A stretch of DNA of 64,000 bases from the NCBI RefSeq assembly GCF_040687965.1, contig NZ_CP156084.1, forward strand, positions 1,812,501-1,876,500, read 5' to 3'. Positions within the stretch are counted from its first letter, which is position 1, and each line of letters opens with the position of its first letter. Below, piece by piece: positions 31,577 through 41,131 of the stretch. This DNA is from Methylocystis echinoides. GTDB taxonomy: Bacteria > Pseudomonadota > Alphaproteobacteria > Rhizobiales > Beijerinckiaceae. A model generated the notes under the pieces. That model saw only the letters and a program-made list of their open reading frames with translations, searched no databases and was not told the origin of the DNA. Made by a program: the position numbers and the translations under genes.

Positions 31577-32548
31577 ATGACCGCGCCCACCGATTATCTG
31601 ATTGACCGCCGCCGCCTCCGGCGCAAGCTCAGCTGGTGGCGCATGGCCGCCATCGCTGCGGCAGGGTTCGCCCTGGTGGCGCTTGTCTCCCGCGTCACCG
31701 GGGCCGATTCGACCGATAAGCTGACCCCGCATATCGCCCGGCTCTCCCTCCAGGGCATGATCCTGGGGGATAAAGACACGATCGATCTGATCAAAAAGAT
31801 CGGCGACTCGAGCCAGGCCAAGGCGGTGCTGCTCGCCATCGACAGCCCCGGCGGCACGACGACGGGCGCCGAAAAGCTCTATGACGAGCTGCGGCGTCTC
31901 AATGAAAAGAAGCCGGTTGTCGCGGTGGTCGGCTCCCTGGCCGCTTCGGGCGCCTATATCGCGGCGATCGCGACGGACACGATTGTCGCGGAGGGCAATG
32001 CGCTGGTCGGGTCGATCGGCGTCTTGTTCCAGTACCCCAATTTCTACAAGCTGCTGGATTCGCTCGGCGTGAAAGTCGAGGAAGTGAAATCCTCGCCGCT
32101 CAAAGCCTCGCCGAACGGGTTCGAGCCGACGAGTGAAGCGGCGCGGGCGGCGATCGCCAGTCTGGTGGCCGACTCCTACGCCTGGTTCAAGGACTTAGTG
32201 AAGGAGCGGCGGCATCTCGACGACGCCGCCCTGGCGAAGGTCGCCGACGGGCGCGTGTTCACGGCGCGGCAGGGCGTGCCCTTGAAGCTCGTCGACATTC
32301 TCGGCGGCGAGCGCGAAGCGATTGCCTGGCTCGAAGCCAATAAGAAGATTGCCAAGGATCTGCCGGTGCGCGACTGGAAGAAGAAGGCGAGCTTCGAGCG
32401 CCTCGGCCTCGTCGAGGGCGCGGCGGGCGCCGCCCGGCTCCTGGGTCTGGAAACGCTGGCGGTGGCGCTCGATCAGGCCGTGACTGTCGAAAGACGCAGC
32501 AGTCTTGACGGTCTTTTGGCGATTTGGCAGGGTTCCGACGCGCGCTGA
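31577..32548 (+). CDS. sppA: S49-family signal peptide peptidase (SppA-like)
   Basis: Membrane-anchored serine protease (323 aa) that degrades cleaved signal peptides. One N-terminal membrane segment lies near residues 22-40. The catalytic serine is in GSLAASGAYIAA (S124) and the general-base lysine is probably in SSPLKASPN (K176). The length is that of the short single-domain form. A 40-residue upstream extension was rejected: it overlaps cutA and lacks family character. Followed 44 bp later by ihfB, a common arrangement in alphaproteobacteria. Confidence 0.92.
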   Translation: MTAPTDYLIDRRRLRRKLSWWRMAAIAAAGFALVALVSRVTGADSTDKLTPHIARLSLQGMILGDKDTIDLIKKIGDSSQAKAVLLAIDSPGGTTTGAEKLYDELRRLNEKKPVVAVVGSLAASGAYIAAIATDTIVAEGNALVGSIGVLFQYPNFYKLLDSLGVKVEEVKSSPLKASPNGFEPTSEAARAAIASLVADSYAWFKDLVKERRHLDDAALAKVADGRVFTARQGVPLKLVDILGGEREAIAWLEANKKIAKDLPVRDWKKKASFERLGLVEGAAGAARLLGLETLAVALDQAVTVERRSSLDGLLAIWQGSDAR

Positions 32549-32592
32549 ATCGGCGCAAGGCGTTTTGCTGCAACTAGATAGATGGGCCGGGG

Positions 32593-32883
32593 ATGATCAA
32601 ATCCGAACTTATTCAGCGCATCGCGCGTCGCAACAGCCATCTCTATCAGCGTGACGTGGAAACGATTGTCAGCACCATCCTCGACGAGATCACAGCGGCG
32701 CTCGCGCGCGGCGATCGGGTCGAGTTGCGCGGCTTCGGCGCTTTTTCCGTCAAGAAGCGGGACGCCCGCACAGGTCGCAACCCGCGCACCGGGGCGCAGG
32801 TCTCCGTGCAGGAAAAATGCGTGCCTTTCTTCAAGACCGGCAAGGAGATGCGCGAGCGGCTGAACGAGAATTACCAGGGCTGA
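32593..32883 (+). CDS. ihfB: Integration host factor beta subunit
   Basis: DNA-bending protein (96 aa), partner of IHF-alpha. [14 protein letters not shown], the beta-arm [24 protein letters not shown] and [15 protein letters not shown] are diagnostic. The order sppA-ihfB-LapA-domain gene is typical. Confidence 0.95.
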   Translation: MIKSELIQRIARRNSHLYQRDVETIVSTILDEITAALARGDRVELRGFGAFSVKKRDARTGRNPRTGAQVSVQEKCVPFFKTGKEMRERLNENYQG

Positions 32884-32992
32884 GCCGAGGCTGGCCGCGT
32901 GGCCAGCGGCACAAACATATGACGCCGGGCTCCCGCGGCCAGCGCGCTGTCGTCTAAACTCCGGCGCGTCGCCGAGCAACGGGGAAAAGCTC

Positions 32993-33337
32993 ATGAAAGC
33001 CATACTGCGCATCATTATTTTCGTTCCGCTGGCGCTGCTCATCCTGTTTTTTTCCATGGCGAATCGCGCTCCCGTGAAGATTGGGCTCGATCCGTTCTCG
33101 CCGCCCGATACGGGAGCGTCGATCGAGGCGCCGATGTTCATCGTCGTGCTCGCCGCCATGGCGATTGGCGTGCTGGCGGGCGGCGTTTCCTCCTGGCTGG
33201 GGCATTTGCCGGTCCGCCGCGCCGCCAAGGTGGCCCGCGCCGAAGCAAAGAAGACGCGGCTCGAAATCGAGAAACTCCGACAGCAGGCCCTCGCCCAGTT
33301 GCCCGCGGAGGGAAGCGCCAAGGCCGGCAAGCGCTGA
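32993..33337 (+). CDS. LapA/DUF1049-domain membrane protein
   Basis: Small membrane protein (114 aa). TM1 is near residues 4-22 (LRIIIFVPLALLILFFSMAN) and TM2 near 46-68 (PMFIVVLAAMAIGVLAGGVS), followed by a charged, coiled-coil-like tail. The first segment ends in ANR.PV, as in LapA-domain proteins, whose enterobacterial members are tied to lipopolysaccharide assembly. The function here is inferred only from that family. Confidence 0.82.
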   Translation: MKAILRIIIFVPLALLILFFSMANRAPVKIGLDPFSPPDTGASIEAPMFIVVLAAMAIGVLAGGVSSWLGHLPVRRAAKVARAEAKKTRLEIEKLRQQALAQLPAEGSAKAGKR

Positions 33338-33442
33338 CCGGAGCCGGGCCTCAATCCGCAGGCAAAACGAAAATCCTCGCCTCCGCCGCTTGAAAAACGG
33401 CGCGGGCGTCGATAAGAGAAAGCCGCGCGCTTGGCCGCGCTT

Positions 33443-33518
33443 GCCGCAATAGCTCAGCTGGTAGAGCACATCATTCGTAATGATGGGGTCGGGGGTTCGA
33501 ATCCCTCTTGCGGCACCA
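33443..33518 (+). tRNA. tRNA-Thr (anticodon CGU)
   Basis: A 76-nt cloverleaf with acceptor stem GCCGCAA/TTGCGGC, D-arm AGCTCAGCTGGTAGAGC, anticodon stem ATCAT/ATGAT with loop TTCGTAA (anticodon CGT in DNA), T-arm GGTTCGAATCC and an encoded CCA end. It marks the edge between housekeeping genes and the photosynthesis cluster. Confidence 0.96.
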
Positions 33519-33661
33519 CTCGCATCAAGAAGTCATCGCCCCGTCTGCGTCGGTCAGCGCTGAGAAGCATGGGCTTTTCGCTAACCTCTCAACGCATCCG
33601 TTTGCAGCGGCTTCGACCTCGACTTTTGGACGGACGATTGCTCAGTTAGAGCGACAGAAAA

Positions 33662-33898
33662 TCACTTTTCCACCCGTTGCGACGACAGCAGAAGGTCGAT
33701 TTGGGCGAGCGCCTTCAGGAGAGAGGGGCCGTAAGGCAAGCCTCCCAAGAGCTCCTCGGTCTTTTGTGGCTCCTGACCCCACGCAATCAGGAGCGCCGCC
33801 AGTAACAGCACAAGCAAGGCCAGCCAGAAGGATATGAGTCCCGCCAGAACGGCGGCGGCCAGAATGATTCCACGCTTGGTTCTGTCGTTGAAAGACAT
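33662..33898 (-). CDS. Small hypothetical membrane protein
   Basis: A 78-residue protein with one long hydrophobic stretch near residues 10-42 (GIILAAAVLAGLISFWLALL and on) and a short polar tail. I do not recognise the family. The ribosome site is weak. Coding is supported mainly by the coherent membrane segment and an N-terminal charged start (MSFNDRTKRG). It could be spurious. Confidence 0.45.
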   Translation of the reverse strand: MSFNDRTKRGIILAAAVLAGLISFWLALLVLLLAALLIAWGQEPQKTEELLGGLPYGPSLLKALAQIDLLLSSQRVEK

Positions 33899-34196
33899 TT
33901 CCGGCGTCCCCGCTTTGGTTGCGCTGTTCCGCGGAGAGCAGAGTGGCTCGAATTGGCCTCACTGGCAAGCGCATCGGAAAGGTCGACTCGGCGTGCCGTA
34001 CGGTTGATCAACGTCACGACAACGTCGAATGTTTAAGGCTCGCAGCCAGGGTCGCGGCGGTACAAAAATGGCGGAGACACCGTCGCGGCGCGCGATAGAC
34101 GCTCCCTGAAAAAATGAGCGTCGGATCGCCGTATAACGCAGCGTCGACTGCGCGACGTGCGGCGGGTTGGCTCCGCCGTGAGCGTCACCGCCTTTT
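33899..34196. other. Intergenic region downstream of hemA
   Basis: About 300 bp with no supported gene. A short inverted repeat, CGGCGG/CCGCCG, lies near 34160-34178 but has no T run on either strand, so no clear terminator for the photosynthesis operon is visible. Confidence 0.4.
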
Positions 34197-35513
34197 CTAC
34201 TCGGCGGCGTTCTTCAGTTCGAGATAGGCGCATGGGCCTCTTGAGGCCGACGCGCGCGCTTGCAGCGGAATCACGTGGGATTCAGTGAAAGGCAGGCCAA
34301 GCGTCGACCAGACGTCGACCATCGCCTCCACGAGCTCGGCCACATGCGCCTCGTCGTGCCGCGGGGTCGGCGTGATGCGCAAACGCTCCGTCCCGATCGC
34401 CACCGTCGGATAATTGATCGGCTGAATGTAGATCGAATGACGGCGCAGCAGCAGATCGCTCGCCGCCTTGCACCGCGCTGCGTCCCCGACCATCACGGGC
34501 ACGATGTGCGAGACATTGTCCATCACCGGCAGACCCGCGGCGCGCAGCGCATGCTTCGTCAGCAGCGCCATATGCTGGTGCCGGGCGCGCTCCTCGCCCG
34601 AATGCTTGAGATGGCGCACCGCGGCCCGCGCGCAGGCCGCGACCATGGGCGGCAGGGTGGTTGTGAAGATGAATTGCGGCGCGTAACTGCGCACAGCGTC
34701 GACGATCGCCGGGCTCGCCGCAATATAGCCGCCAAGCGCGCCGAACCCCTTGGCGAGCGTGCCCTCGATGACGTCGACGCGGCTTTCCACGCCTTCGCGC
34801 TGGCAGATGCCGCCGCCGCGCGCCCCATACATGCCGACCGCATGCACCTCGTCGACATAGGTCAGCGCATTGTATTTTTCCGCGAGCGCGACAATTTTCT
34901 CGACCGGCGCGATGTCGCCGTCCATGGAGTAAAGGCTTTCGAATACGATGAGCTTCGCGCGGTCGCGGCCGGCGGCCTGCAAAAGCTCTTCGAGATGATC
35001 GACGTCGTTGTGACGCCAGACCTGCTTTTCGCAGCCCGAACGCCTCACGCCTTCGATCATCGAATTGTGATTGAGGGCGTCGGAAAGAATCAGACAGTTG
35101 GGCAAGAGCGTCGCAATCGTCGAGATGCTGGCGAGATTGGAGACCCAGCCCGACGTAAAGACCAGCGCCGCCGGTTTGCCGTGCAGATCGGAAAGCTCGG
35201 CTTCGAGCTCGACAATCGGATGATGCGTTCCGGAAATATTGCGCGTGCCGCCGGCGCCGGCGCCATGCCGCTCCAGCGCGTCGCGGGCGGCGTCTAGAGA
35301 CGCAGGGTGCCCGCCCATGGCGAGATAATCATTCGAGCACCAGATCGTCACTTCGCGTGGCGCATGCTCCTCTCCCTCCGGCCGCCACAGCGCGGTCGGG
35401 AAGCGCGCCGCGTCGCGTTCGAGGTTGGCGAAGATCCGATAGCGGTTTTCCATTTTTAATCGCGCGATCGCCGACTGGAAGTGCTGGTCGTAGGACAAAG
35501 CCATCGGGTTCAT
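34197..35513 (-). CDS. hemA: 5-aminolevulinate synthase
   Basis: Makes 5-aminolevulinate from glycine and succinyl-CoA (C4 pathway), the entry to heme and bacteriochlorophyll; PLP enzyme of 438 aa. Visible are [40 protein letters not shown] and the PLP lysine in [13 protein letters not shown] (K255). I chose the ATG at 35513 with GGAGAG 6 bp upstream; earlier in-frame ATGs (35525, 35540) are less family-like. It is the last gene of the 14-gene photosynthesis operon, 55 bp after puhE, so precursor supply should follow pigment demand. Confidence 0.93.
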   Translation of the reverse strand: MNPMALSYDQHFQSAIARLKMENRYRIFANLERDAARFPTALWRPEGEEHAPREVTIWCSNDYLAMGGHPASLDAARDALERHGAGAGGTRNISGTHHPIVELEAELSDLHGKPAALVFTSGWVSNLASISTIATLLPNCLILSDALNHNSMIEGVRRSGCEKQVWRHNDVDHLEELLQAAGRDRAKLIVFESLYSMDGDIAPVEKIVALAEKYNALTYVDEVHAVGMYGARGGGICQREGVESRVDVIEGTLAKGFGALGGYIAASPAIVDAVRSYAPQFIFTTTLPPMVAACARAAVRHLKHSGEERARHQHMALLTKHALRAAGLPVMDNVSHIVPVMVGDAARCKAASDLLLRRHSIYIQPINYPTVAIGTERLRITPTPRHDEAHVAELVEAMVDVWSTLGLPFTESHVIPLQARASASRGPCAYLELKNAAE

Positions 35514-35568
35514 AAGACTCTCCATCGGCGTTTCATTCATCACTTTTTCGGCGCCATTCTTCGTGACG

Positions 35569-36408
35569 CTAAATTCTGCCCGCGACGCGGGTGACGTCCA
35601 TGACCGCGCGCAAGGGGTCGATGTTTTCGCGACCGCTGGCGGCGCCCGAAGCGTCCACATTCTTGACGCCCCAGGACCACAGCGCATTGGCGTGCAACGG
35701 CGCGACAAGGAACCAGTGTTCGGCGACGGCGAGCGCCATCAGCGTTGCGAGGATCGTGTAGCCGACAAGTTCGAATGGAATTGTCGTCGCCAGAGCCCGT
35801 TGCCCGATCAAGACCGCGACGATGGTCGAGGCCGTCACCGAAACCGGGAAGAAAAGGTTCATCGGCCGGCGCCGCATATAGGTCACGAGATAGCGCAGAT
35901 GCTCCGGCAGAAGCTCTTCGCTCAAGTTCGGCGCGCCGAAAAAGAGATTGAGTTTGGCGCTGGTGTGCATCCACCACAGGATGAGAAAGGTCCAAACGCC
36001 GATCTGGTTGGGCTGGTCCCAGGTGAGCGCCACGAGGCCGACCGCGCAAATGACAATCGCCAGCTCGTGATAAAGGCTCGTGCGCACCGCGGCGACGAAA
36101 CGAGGCCAGCCGCGCAGATCAGGCGGGCAGGGCGCCCGGCTCGGGCCAGTGATGAAGCCCATGTAATAGCTGATGAGCTGCCAGCCCCAGGCCATGAGCC
36201 CGCAGCAAAAGGCGCAATAGGCCGAGGCGGCGCTCGTCGTTCCGCCTGTTGCGACCATGCCCCATAAGGCGAGCAGGAAGCCCGACGTGGCGCCTGTCAT
36301 GCTCCAGGGAAAGCTGCGCCGGGAAAGCCCGTCGAGATAAAGGATCAGGCCTGTGCTCGCCCACCAGAGCAGGAGCGTGGCGACGATAGGCGGCGCGTAA
36401 GCGGACAT
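35569..36408 (-). CDS. puhE: Photosynthetic complex assembly protein PuhE
   Basis: Polytopic membrane protein (279 aa, about seven hydrophobic segments) found in purple-bacterial photosynthesis clusters; mutants in Rhodobacter affect reaction centre and pigment accumulation. Distinct text is [20 protein letters not shown] and [20 protein letters not shown]. It lies 4 bp after acsF and before hemA, the position expected for puhE. Confidence 0.88.
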   Translation of the reverse strand: MSAYAPPIVATLLLWWASTGLILYLDGLSRRSFPWSMTGATSGFLLALWGMVATGGTTSAASAYCAFCCGLMAWGWQLISYYMGFITGPSRAPCPPDLRGWPRFVAAVRTSLYHELAIVICAVGLVALTWDQPNQIGVWTFLILWWMHTSAKLNLFFGAPNLSEELLPEHLRYLVTYMRRRPMNLFFPVSVTASTIVAVLIGQRALATTIPFELVGYTILATLMALAVAEHWFLVAPLHANALWSWGVKNVDASGAASGRENIDPLRAVMDVTRVAGRI

Positions 36409-36412
36409 GCGG

Positions 36413-37474
36413 TCACCACACTGGCGCCAGGCGGATGTCCGCCGGCAGCGCGTTGGATTTCGACGGTAAAAAATAGAGGCGGGCGAACGTCGCCGCCGCC
36501 GCCGCCGAAAGAGCGGCCTGTCTGATCTTTCCGAAAACGCCGCCGCGCCGCTTCGCTTCAGCGATGCCGCGCTCGATCTCGACGAGCCGGTCGAGCCCCG
36601 CCTTGAAAGCGGGAGCGTCGAGATCGAGCGTGATCGGGAAGACCTGCCTGGAAATTTCGGAGGTCAAGCGAAGGACCTTGAAGTCGTAGTCGTCAGGATC
36701 GACGCCGAGCGCCGCATGGAAGGCGGGCCGGCAATGGTCGCGCACATACATGGTGGCGAAGACCGCGAGCAGAAAGAATTTGATCCAGTAGACGTTATGG
36801 CCGGAGATCAGCTTCGGATTGGCGCGCATCAACAGCGCGAAGGCTTCGCCGTGCCGAAATTCGTCGTTGCACCATTTCTCGAACCATTTGAAGATCGGAT
36901 GAAAGCGCCGCTCCGGATGACGTTCGAGCTGACGATAGATCGTGATGTAACGCGCATAGCCGATCTTCTCGGAAAGATAGGTGGCGTAGAAGATGAACTT
37001 CGGTTTGAAATAGGTGTATTTCTTCGTCTTCGTCAAAAAGCTCAGATCGACGCCCACGCCGAAATCTTTGAGCGTATCGTTGATGAAGCCGGCGTGACGC
37101 GCCTCGTCGCGGCTCATCATCGCGAAGAGATTCTTCATGTCCTCATTTTTCGCTCGCTTCTTCATTTCGGCGTAGAGCACGCAGCCGGAAAACTCCGCGG
37201 TGATCGAGCTGATGAGAAAGTCGCGGAACTCCTTGTCGAGCTCCGCTGGATAAACGAAGTCCGCGTCGAATTCCTCGGTGCGCTGAAAGTGCTTGTTGTT
37301 GGGGTCGGAGCGCAGCTCCGCCATCAGCTCGTCCCACTCCTTGCGCACGGCGGAAACGTCGGTCTTGTCGAGTTCGTCGAAATCCGTCGTGTAGAAACGC
37401 GGGCTGAGCAGCGTATCTTCCTGGGCGACGCGGGTCGCTTCGAGCGACACATTCTGACGCAACGGGGCGTTCAT
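36413..37474 (-). CDS. acsF: Aerobic Mg-protoporphyrin IX monomethyl ester cyclase
   Basis: Di-iron oxidative cyclase (353 aa) that closes the fifth ring of bacteriochlorophyll using O2. Iron-ligand motifs are visible: [24 protein letters not shown] and [10 protein letters not shown] (two ExxH-type sites). Its presence means pigment can be made with oxygen; whether an anaerobic bchE exists elsewhere cannot be seen. The start overlaps the upstream orf by 4 bp. Confidence 0.94.
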   Translation of the reverse strand: MNAPLRQNVSLEATRVAQEDTLLSPRFYTTDFDELDKTDVSAVRKEWDELMAELRSDPNNKHFQRTEEFDADFVYPAELDKEFRDFLISSITAEFSGCVLYAEMKKRAKNEDMKNLFAMMSRDEARHAGFINDTLKDFGVGVDLSFLTKTKKYTYFKPKFIFYATYLSEKIGYARYITIYRQLERHPERRFHPIFKWFEKWCNDEFRHGEAFALLMRANPKLISGHNVYWIKFFLLAVFATMYVRDHCRPAFHAALGVDPDDYDFKVLRLTSEISRQVFPITLDLDAPAFKAGLDRLVEIERGIAEAKRRGGVFGKIRQAALSAAAAATFARLYFLPSKSNALPADIRLAPVW

Positions 37475-37782
37475 AGCGCTCTCCTGTTCGTGAAGCTGAC
37501 GTCATAGAGTTCGGTGAGTTCGAAATTGCCGCAAAGCCGCGTCCAGAGGCGCTCGATCAGGCCGGCGCGAATGATCGTCGCGCGACGCGCCACTTTGATG
37601 CGATAGCCGAAGGGCGTCTCCGTCGGGGCGTTTAGCACCAGCACGCGATCCCCTGGCCGGATCTCGAAATCGCCTTCGATCTCGACATGGGCGAAGAGAC
37701 TTTCGGCGGTGTGGCCGATCTCGACAGTGCAGGGCGCTTCGAACGTCTGACGGGTGAGCGCGACGATCCAGTTTGGTTTCAT
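37471..37782 (-). CDS. Conserved-looking small protein between puhC and acsF, function unknown
   Basis: A 103-residue soluble protein overlapping both neighbours by 4 bp, so clearly translated with them. Text [20 protein letters not shown] suggests a small beta-barrel, followed by the basic segment [16 protein letters not shown] and a C-terminal [15 protein letters not shown] that may mark a docking end. I believe similar short ORFs occur here in other photosynthesis clusters, but I know no assigned role. A function in reaction-centre assembly or with the cyclase is an inference from position. Confidence 0.75.
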   Translation of the reverse strand: MKPNWIVALTRQTFEAPCTVEIGHTAESLFAHVEIEGDFEIRPGDRVLVLNAPTETPFGYRIKVARRATIIRAGLIERLWTRLCGNFELTELYDVSFTNRRAL

Positions 37783-38252
37783 GGCTTGCCGCGCCTTTCC
37801 TCGAAGAGTTGCGCGAAGGCGCGGGCGTTGTCCGGGCCGAAGGCGTCGAGATTGACGCGGCGATGGGTGCTCGGGTCTTCGAGAGAGACGGTGCCGTCGC
37901 TCCAGCGCGTCAGCATGAAGGGAGCCGTGGCGTCGAGATCGGCGCGGCGGCGCTCGCGCGCAAGGCCGCGCAACGTCGAGCGAATGAAGCCATAGGCGCC
38001 GGGCTGCACGACATAGATGACGCCGTCGCGCGCCTCGCGAACGGCGACCGCGCCGTCCGCCCGATCCTCGAAGCTGAGCGCGAGCGTCTCGACCGCATCC
38101 GCCGCGGGCATATGCAGCGTGCCGACATCGGTGCGCCGGGCCACGCCGGCGGCAATGAGCGCAAAGCCGATCAGGACTGCGGCCCCGCGCAAGACGCCGC
38201 GCGGCACGCCGTCATGTCCGCCGTTTCTGTCGCCAATGGACGCCTGACTCAT
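37779..38252 (-). CDS. puhC: Photosynthetic complex assembly protein PuhC
   Basis: Membrane-anchored protein (157 aa) with a single N-terminal TM near residues 22-38 (GAAVLIGFALIAAGVAR) and a periplasmic domain containing LSFEDRADGAVAV, GAYGFIRSTLRGLARERR and FMLTRWSDGTVSLEDPST. This matches PuhC, needed for efficient reaction centre and light-harvesting assembly in Rhodobacter. It follows puhB by 22 bp. Confidence 0.87.
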   Translation of the reverse strand: MSQASIGDRNGGHDGVPRGVLRGAAVLIGFALIAAGVARRTDVGTLHMPAADAVETLALSFEDRADGAVAVREARDGVIYVVQPGAYGFIRSTLRGLARERRRADLDATAPFMLTRWSDGTVSLEDPSTHRRVNLDAFGPDNARAFAQLFEERRGKP

Positions 38253-38274
38253 GACATGCGCCTTTCTCTACGGT

Positions 38275-38934
38275 TTAAGCCGCGACGGCGTCGCCAGCGG
38301 CGACGTGCGCCTTTGCAGCCGGCGCGTCGTTTGACTCCGAGGCGGTGGTGAAAGCGTCGCCGCGCGCATTGGCGGCGGCGACGAGCGCGCGTCCGAGGAT
38401 GTCGCCGACCTGCTGCGCATGGGCGAGGCCCCGCAACGAGGGCTCCGGCGCCGCAAAGCGGAAGGGCCGCGCGAAGGGCCAAAGATGCAGATAGCCGATG
38501 CGCTGGCCCGGCGCGAGCCGCAGCGCAACGTCCCCGGAGCCGTCAGAGTCGACGCGCAGTGCGGCGCTCTCGATCTGCGTAAATGGCAGATTGTAAAACA
38601 CCTGCAGGGCGACGCCGATTTTCATCACGACGCGGCGGGAGGTGATGACGAATAGCGCCGTGCGGGCGGCTGCCCAGGCGAGCAGGGCCAGCAGCGCAAG
38701 AGCCGCCGACGCGATCGCCAGCGCGCGCGCAACGGCGATCGCCGACGCGATCGCCCCCGCAGCGGCGGCGTCGACCGCGTTCCATGCCGCGAGCAGAAGG
38801 AAATAGCCGGCGACCAGATCGGCGCGATAGGCGCTGCGGAAGAGCGCGAACCAATTTGGACGCCCATGCCAGAGAATGCGCTCGCCCTGCGGAATGTCCT
38901 CGGGCAGCAGTTTTTCGAGGTTGACGGCTTTCAC
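38275..38934 (-). CDS. puhB: Photosynthetic complex assembly protein PuhB
   Basis: Membrane protein (219 aa) with a PH-like domain. It begins MKAVNLEKLLPEDIPQGERI LWHGRPNW, has two to three hydrophobic segments near residues 40-100, and then SRRVVMKIGVALQVFYNLPF, typical for PuhB, a reaction-centre assembly factor. The C-terminus is Ala-rich and variable. The start overlaps puhA by 4 bp. Confidence 0.88.
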   Translation of the reverse strand: MKAVNLEKLLPEDIPQGERILWHGRPNWFALFRSAYRADLVAGYFLLLAAWNAVDAAAAGAIASAIAVARALAIASAALALLALLAWAAARTALFVITSRRVVMKIGVALQVFYNLPFTQIESAALRVDSDGSGDVALRLAPGQRIGYLHLWPFARPFRFAAPEPSLRGLAHAQQVGDILGRALVAAANARGDAFTTASESNDAPAAKAHVAAGDAVAA

Positions 38935-39698
38935 AGCAGCGGCTCCGTGCGTGCGGGTGTGGCGTAAAGCGTGCCGGCCGCGTAATAGGCGGCGATTTTT
39001 TCTTCTTCGAGCTTCGTCACCTTGTTGGGATCGCGCGTCGTGGGAACGTTTGCGAATTGTTCGCCGATGATCGCCTGCACATTGACGCGCCGCTTCGAGG
39101 CGTCGACCTTGGCGAAGGCGTAGGGCAGGAGCACGTTGCGCCCGCCGGAAAGCGCGACTTCATAGTAGCGCAGCATGCACTCGGACCGATCGATCCAGAC
39201 GTCTTTGATGACGCCCACGACGTCGCGGTCCGCCGCCACCACCTCCATGCCGACAGGATCCGGGCCTTCGCCGGCGATCGCGAAATTGGTGGCGATACGC
39301 AGCGGCGCGAGGAGATCGTGGCCCTCGAAGGTTTTCTCCGTGGCGTCAGCGCGCATCGCATAAGCGCCCGGTCCGACTTCCGCGCGCATCGGATCACCCT
39401 CCGGCGTCAGCGGCGCGCCAGGAAAGGGCGCGACCTTGGCCGCGTTCACGGCGCGGCTGTCATGCAGGGCGAAATTCGGCGCGAGCACGACCGAACCGTC
39501 GGCGCGCACGAAGGTCTTCGGATCGGGGATGAGCAGGAAGCCGCGATCCCCGGCGCCATGAACTTCGGACTCCAGCGGATAGCCCTCGCGACGGTCTTCC
39601 CGCCGCAGATAGAAGATCAGGCCCGCAAAGAAGATCCAGAAGGCGTAGAGAACGACCTGCGCGACGTCGATATGGCTGGTGATGGCTCCGCGTATCAT
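38931..39698 (-). CDS. puhA: Photosynthetic reaction centre H subunit
   Basis: H subunit (255 aa) of the type-II reaction centre, which caps the L/M core on the cytoplasmic side and guides protons to QB. The single TM is near residues 12-30 (AQVVLYAFWIFFAGLIFYLR), followed by the conserved REDRREGYPLE. The PRC-barrel part includes GVIKDVWIDRSECMLRYYEV and NVLLPYAFAKVD. The L, M and light-harvesting genes (puf, puc) are not in the window. Confidence 0.95.
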   Translation of the reverse strand: MIRGAITSHIDVAQVVLYAFWIFFAGLIFYLRREDRREGYPLESEVHGAGDRGFLLIPDPKTFVRADGSVVLAPNFALHDSRAVNAAKVAPFPGAPLTPEGDPMRAEVGPGAYAMRADATEKTFEGHDLLAPLRIATNFAIAGEGPDPVGMEVVAADRDVVGVIKDVWIDRSECMLRYYEVALSGGRNVLLPYAFAKVDASKRRVNVQAIIGEQFANVPTTRDPNKVTKLEEEKIAAYYAAGTLYATPARTEPLL

Positions 39699-41131
39699 CG
39701 CGTGACTCCCGAGTTGAAACTGGGCGAAGTAACCAAGTCGTAGTCCTTCCGCCCCTGCGGCTTCGCAAAGCGGACCAGGGGGCCGATCGCGACGACCGTC
39801 GCGAAGAGCAGGAAGATTTCGACGACATAGACAATCGCGTAGCCGGTCGCGGGGCTGACGAGCGCCTCACCGAGGGCGCCGCGCGACGCGAGCGCCGAGC
39901 CCGCGTCATTGATCAGACCGCTCGCGGCGATCGCCAGGCCGGCCGCGGTCGCCTGCGCCGCCCCCCAGGCGCCGAGCGCCAGTCCGCGATCCTGCGTCTC
40001 GGCCGCTTCCATCGACGCCGTGAGCGTGCCATGGGCGAAGAGGCCGCCGCCAAGGCCGATTAAAGTGACGCCGACGCCGAAGAGCGTCGAGGACTCGGCC
40101 GGCGCGGCAAAGATGACGGCGCAGAAGGCGATGACGCCGACAATGGCGCCGACGCCGGCGACGCGATGGGCGTCGGCGCCGCGCGTGAGCCAGCGCGCCG
40201 CCACGGTGAGCCCGACGCCGCTGCCGAGCGCCAGCATCGCCGTCAGCGCCGTCGTCGCGCCGACAGGCAGATGCAGCACGCGCCCGCCATAGGGCTCGAG
40301 CAGAATATCCTGCATGCTGAAGCCGGCGGTGCCGAGCGCCGTTGCGAACAGCCGGCGGCGCGCGCGGCCGCTCCGTGCAAAGCGTCGCCAAGCGTCGCCG
40401 AAATCGACTTCTTCGGCGGGCGGCAATTCGCCCCGCGCTTCCTGCTTCCACAGCGCCACGCAGTTCAGCGCCACGGTGACGACCGCAGCGCCCTGAACGA
40501 CCTGAATGAGACGGATCGCGCTGAAATTTGCGAGCAGCGCGCCGAAGGCGAGGGCGCTCGAGCCCATGCCGACCAGCAGCATCGCGCAAAGGAGCGCGAC
40601 GACGCGCGGGCGCAGATGCGCCGGCGCGAGGTCGGTCGCGAGCGCCAGGCCGACGGTCTGCACGGTGTGAAGCCCCGCGCCGACGAGAAGGAAAGCGAGC
40701 GCCGCCGCCGCCTGTCCGATGATGATCGGCCCCGTCGTGTCGCCGGAAAGAATCAGCAGCGAAAACGGCATGATGGCGAGGCCGCCGAACTGCAGCAGCG
40801 TGCCGAACCAGATGTAGGGGACGCGCCGCCAGCCGAGCGCCGAGCGATGCGTGTCGGAGCGGAAGCCGATCAGCGCGCGGAAGGGCGCAAAGAGCAGCGG
40901 CAGCGACAGCATCAGCGCGACGAGCCAGGAGGGCACGCCGAGTTCGACGATCATCACGCGGTTGAGCGTGCCGATCAGCAGCACCGCCGCCATGCCCACC
41001 GTCACCTGGAACAGCGACAGTCGCAGCAGCCGCGGCATCGGCAGCTCGGCGGAGCCGGCGTCGGCGAAGGGCAGGATGCCCGGCCCGACGCGCATCAGGC
41101 CTTTGACGAGGGCGGCGCTGGCGCGATTCAT
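39695..41131 (-). CDS. lhaA: Light-harvesting 1 assembly protein LhaA (PucC/BCD family)
   Basis: Twelve-segment major-facilitator-like membrane protein (478 aa) of the PucC family, thought to deliver bacteriochlorophyll to light-harvesting 1. LNRVMIVELGVPSWLVALML, FRALIGFRSDTHRSALGWRR and the repeat-like GAWGAAQATAAGLAIA are typical. It lies between bchM and puhA, the usual lhaA position, and overlaps both by 4 bp. Confidence 0.9.
   Translation of the reverse strand: MNRASAALVKGLMRVGPGILPFADAGSAELPMPRLLRLSLFQVTVGMAAVLLIGTLNRVMIVELGVPSWLVALMLSLPLLFAPFRALIGFRSDTHRSALGWRRVPYIWFGTLLQFGGLAIMPFSLLILSGDTTGPIIIGQAAAALAFLLVGAGLHTVQTVGLALATDLAPAHLRPRVVALLCAMLLVGMGSSALAFGALLANFSAIRLIQVVQGAAVVTVALNCVALWKQEARGELPPAEEVDFGDAWRRFARSGRARRRLFATALGTAGFSMQDILLEPYGGRVLHLPVGATTALTAMLALGSGVGLTVAARWLTRGADAHRVAGVGAIVGVIAFCAVIFAAPAESSTLFGVGVTLIGLGGGLFAHGTLTASMEAAETQDRGLALGAWGAAQATAAGLAIAASGLINDAGSALASRGALGEALVSPATGYAIVYVVEIFLLFATVVAIGPLVRFAKPQGRKDYDLVTSPSFNSGVTR

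Noticed and set aside
32890-32907. GCTGGCC/GGCCAGC hairpin after ihfB as a terminator
   Set aside because: Stable stem but no T tract; kept only as an observation.
33431-33649. 72-codon frame covering tRNA-Thr
   Set aside because: The tRNA cloverleaf is complete, and such frames over tRNAs are chance.
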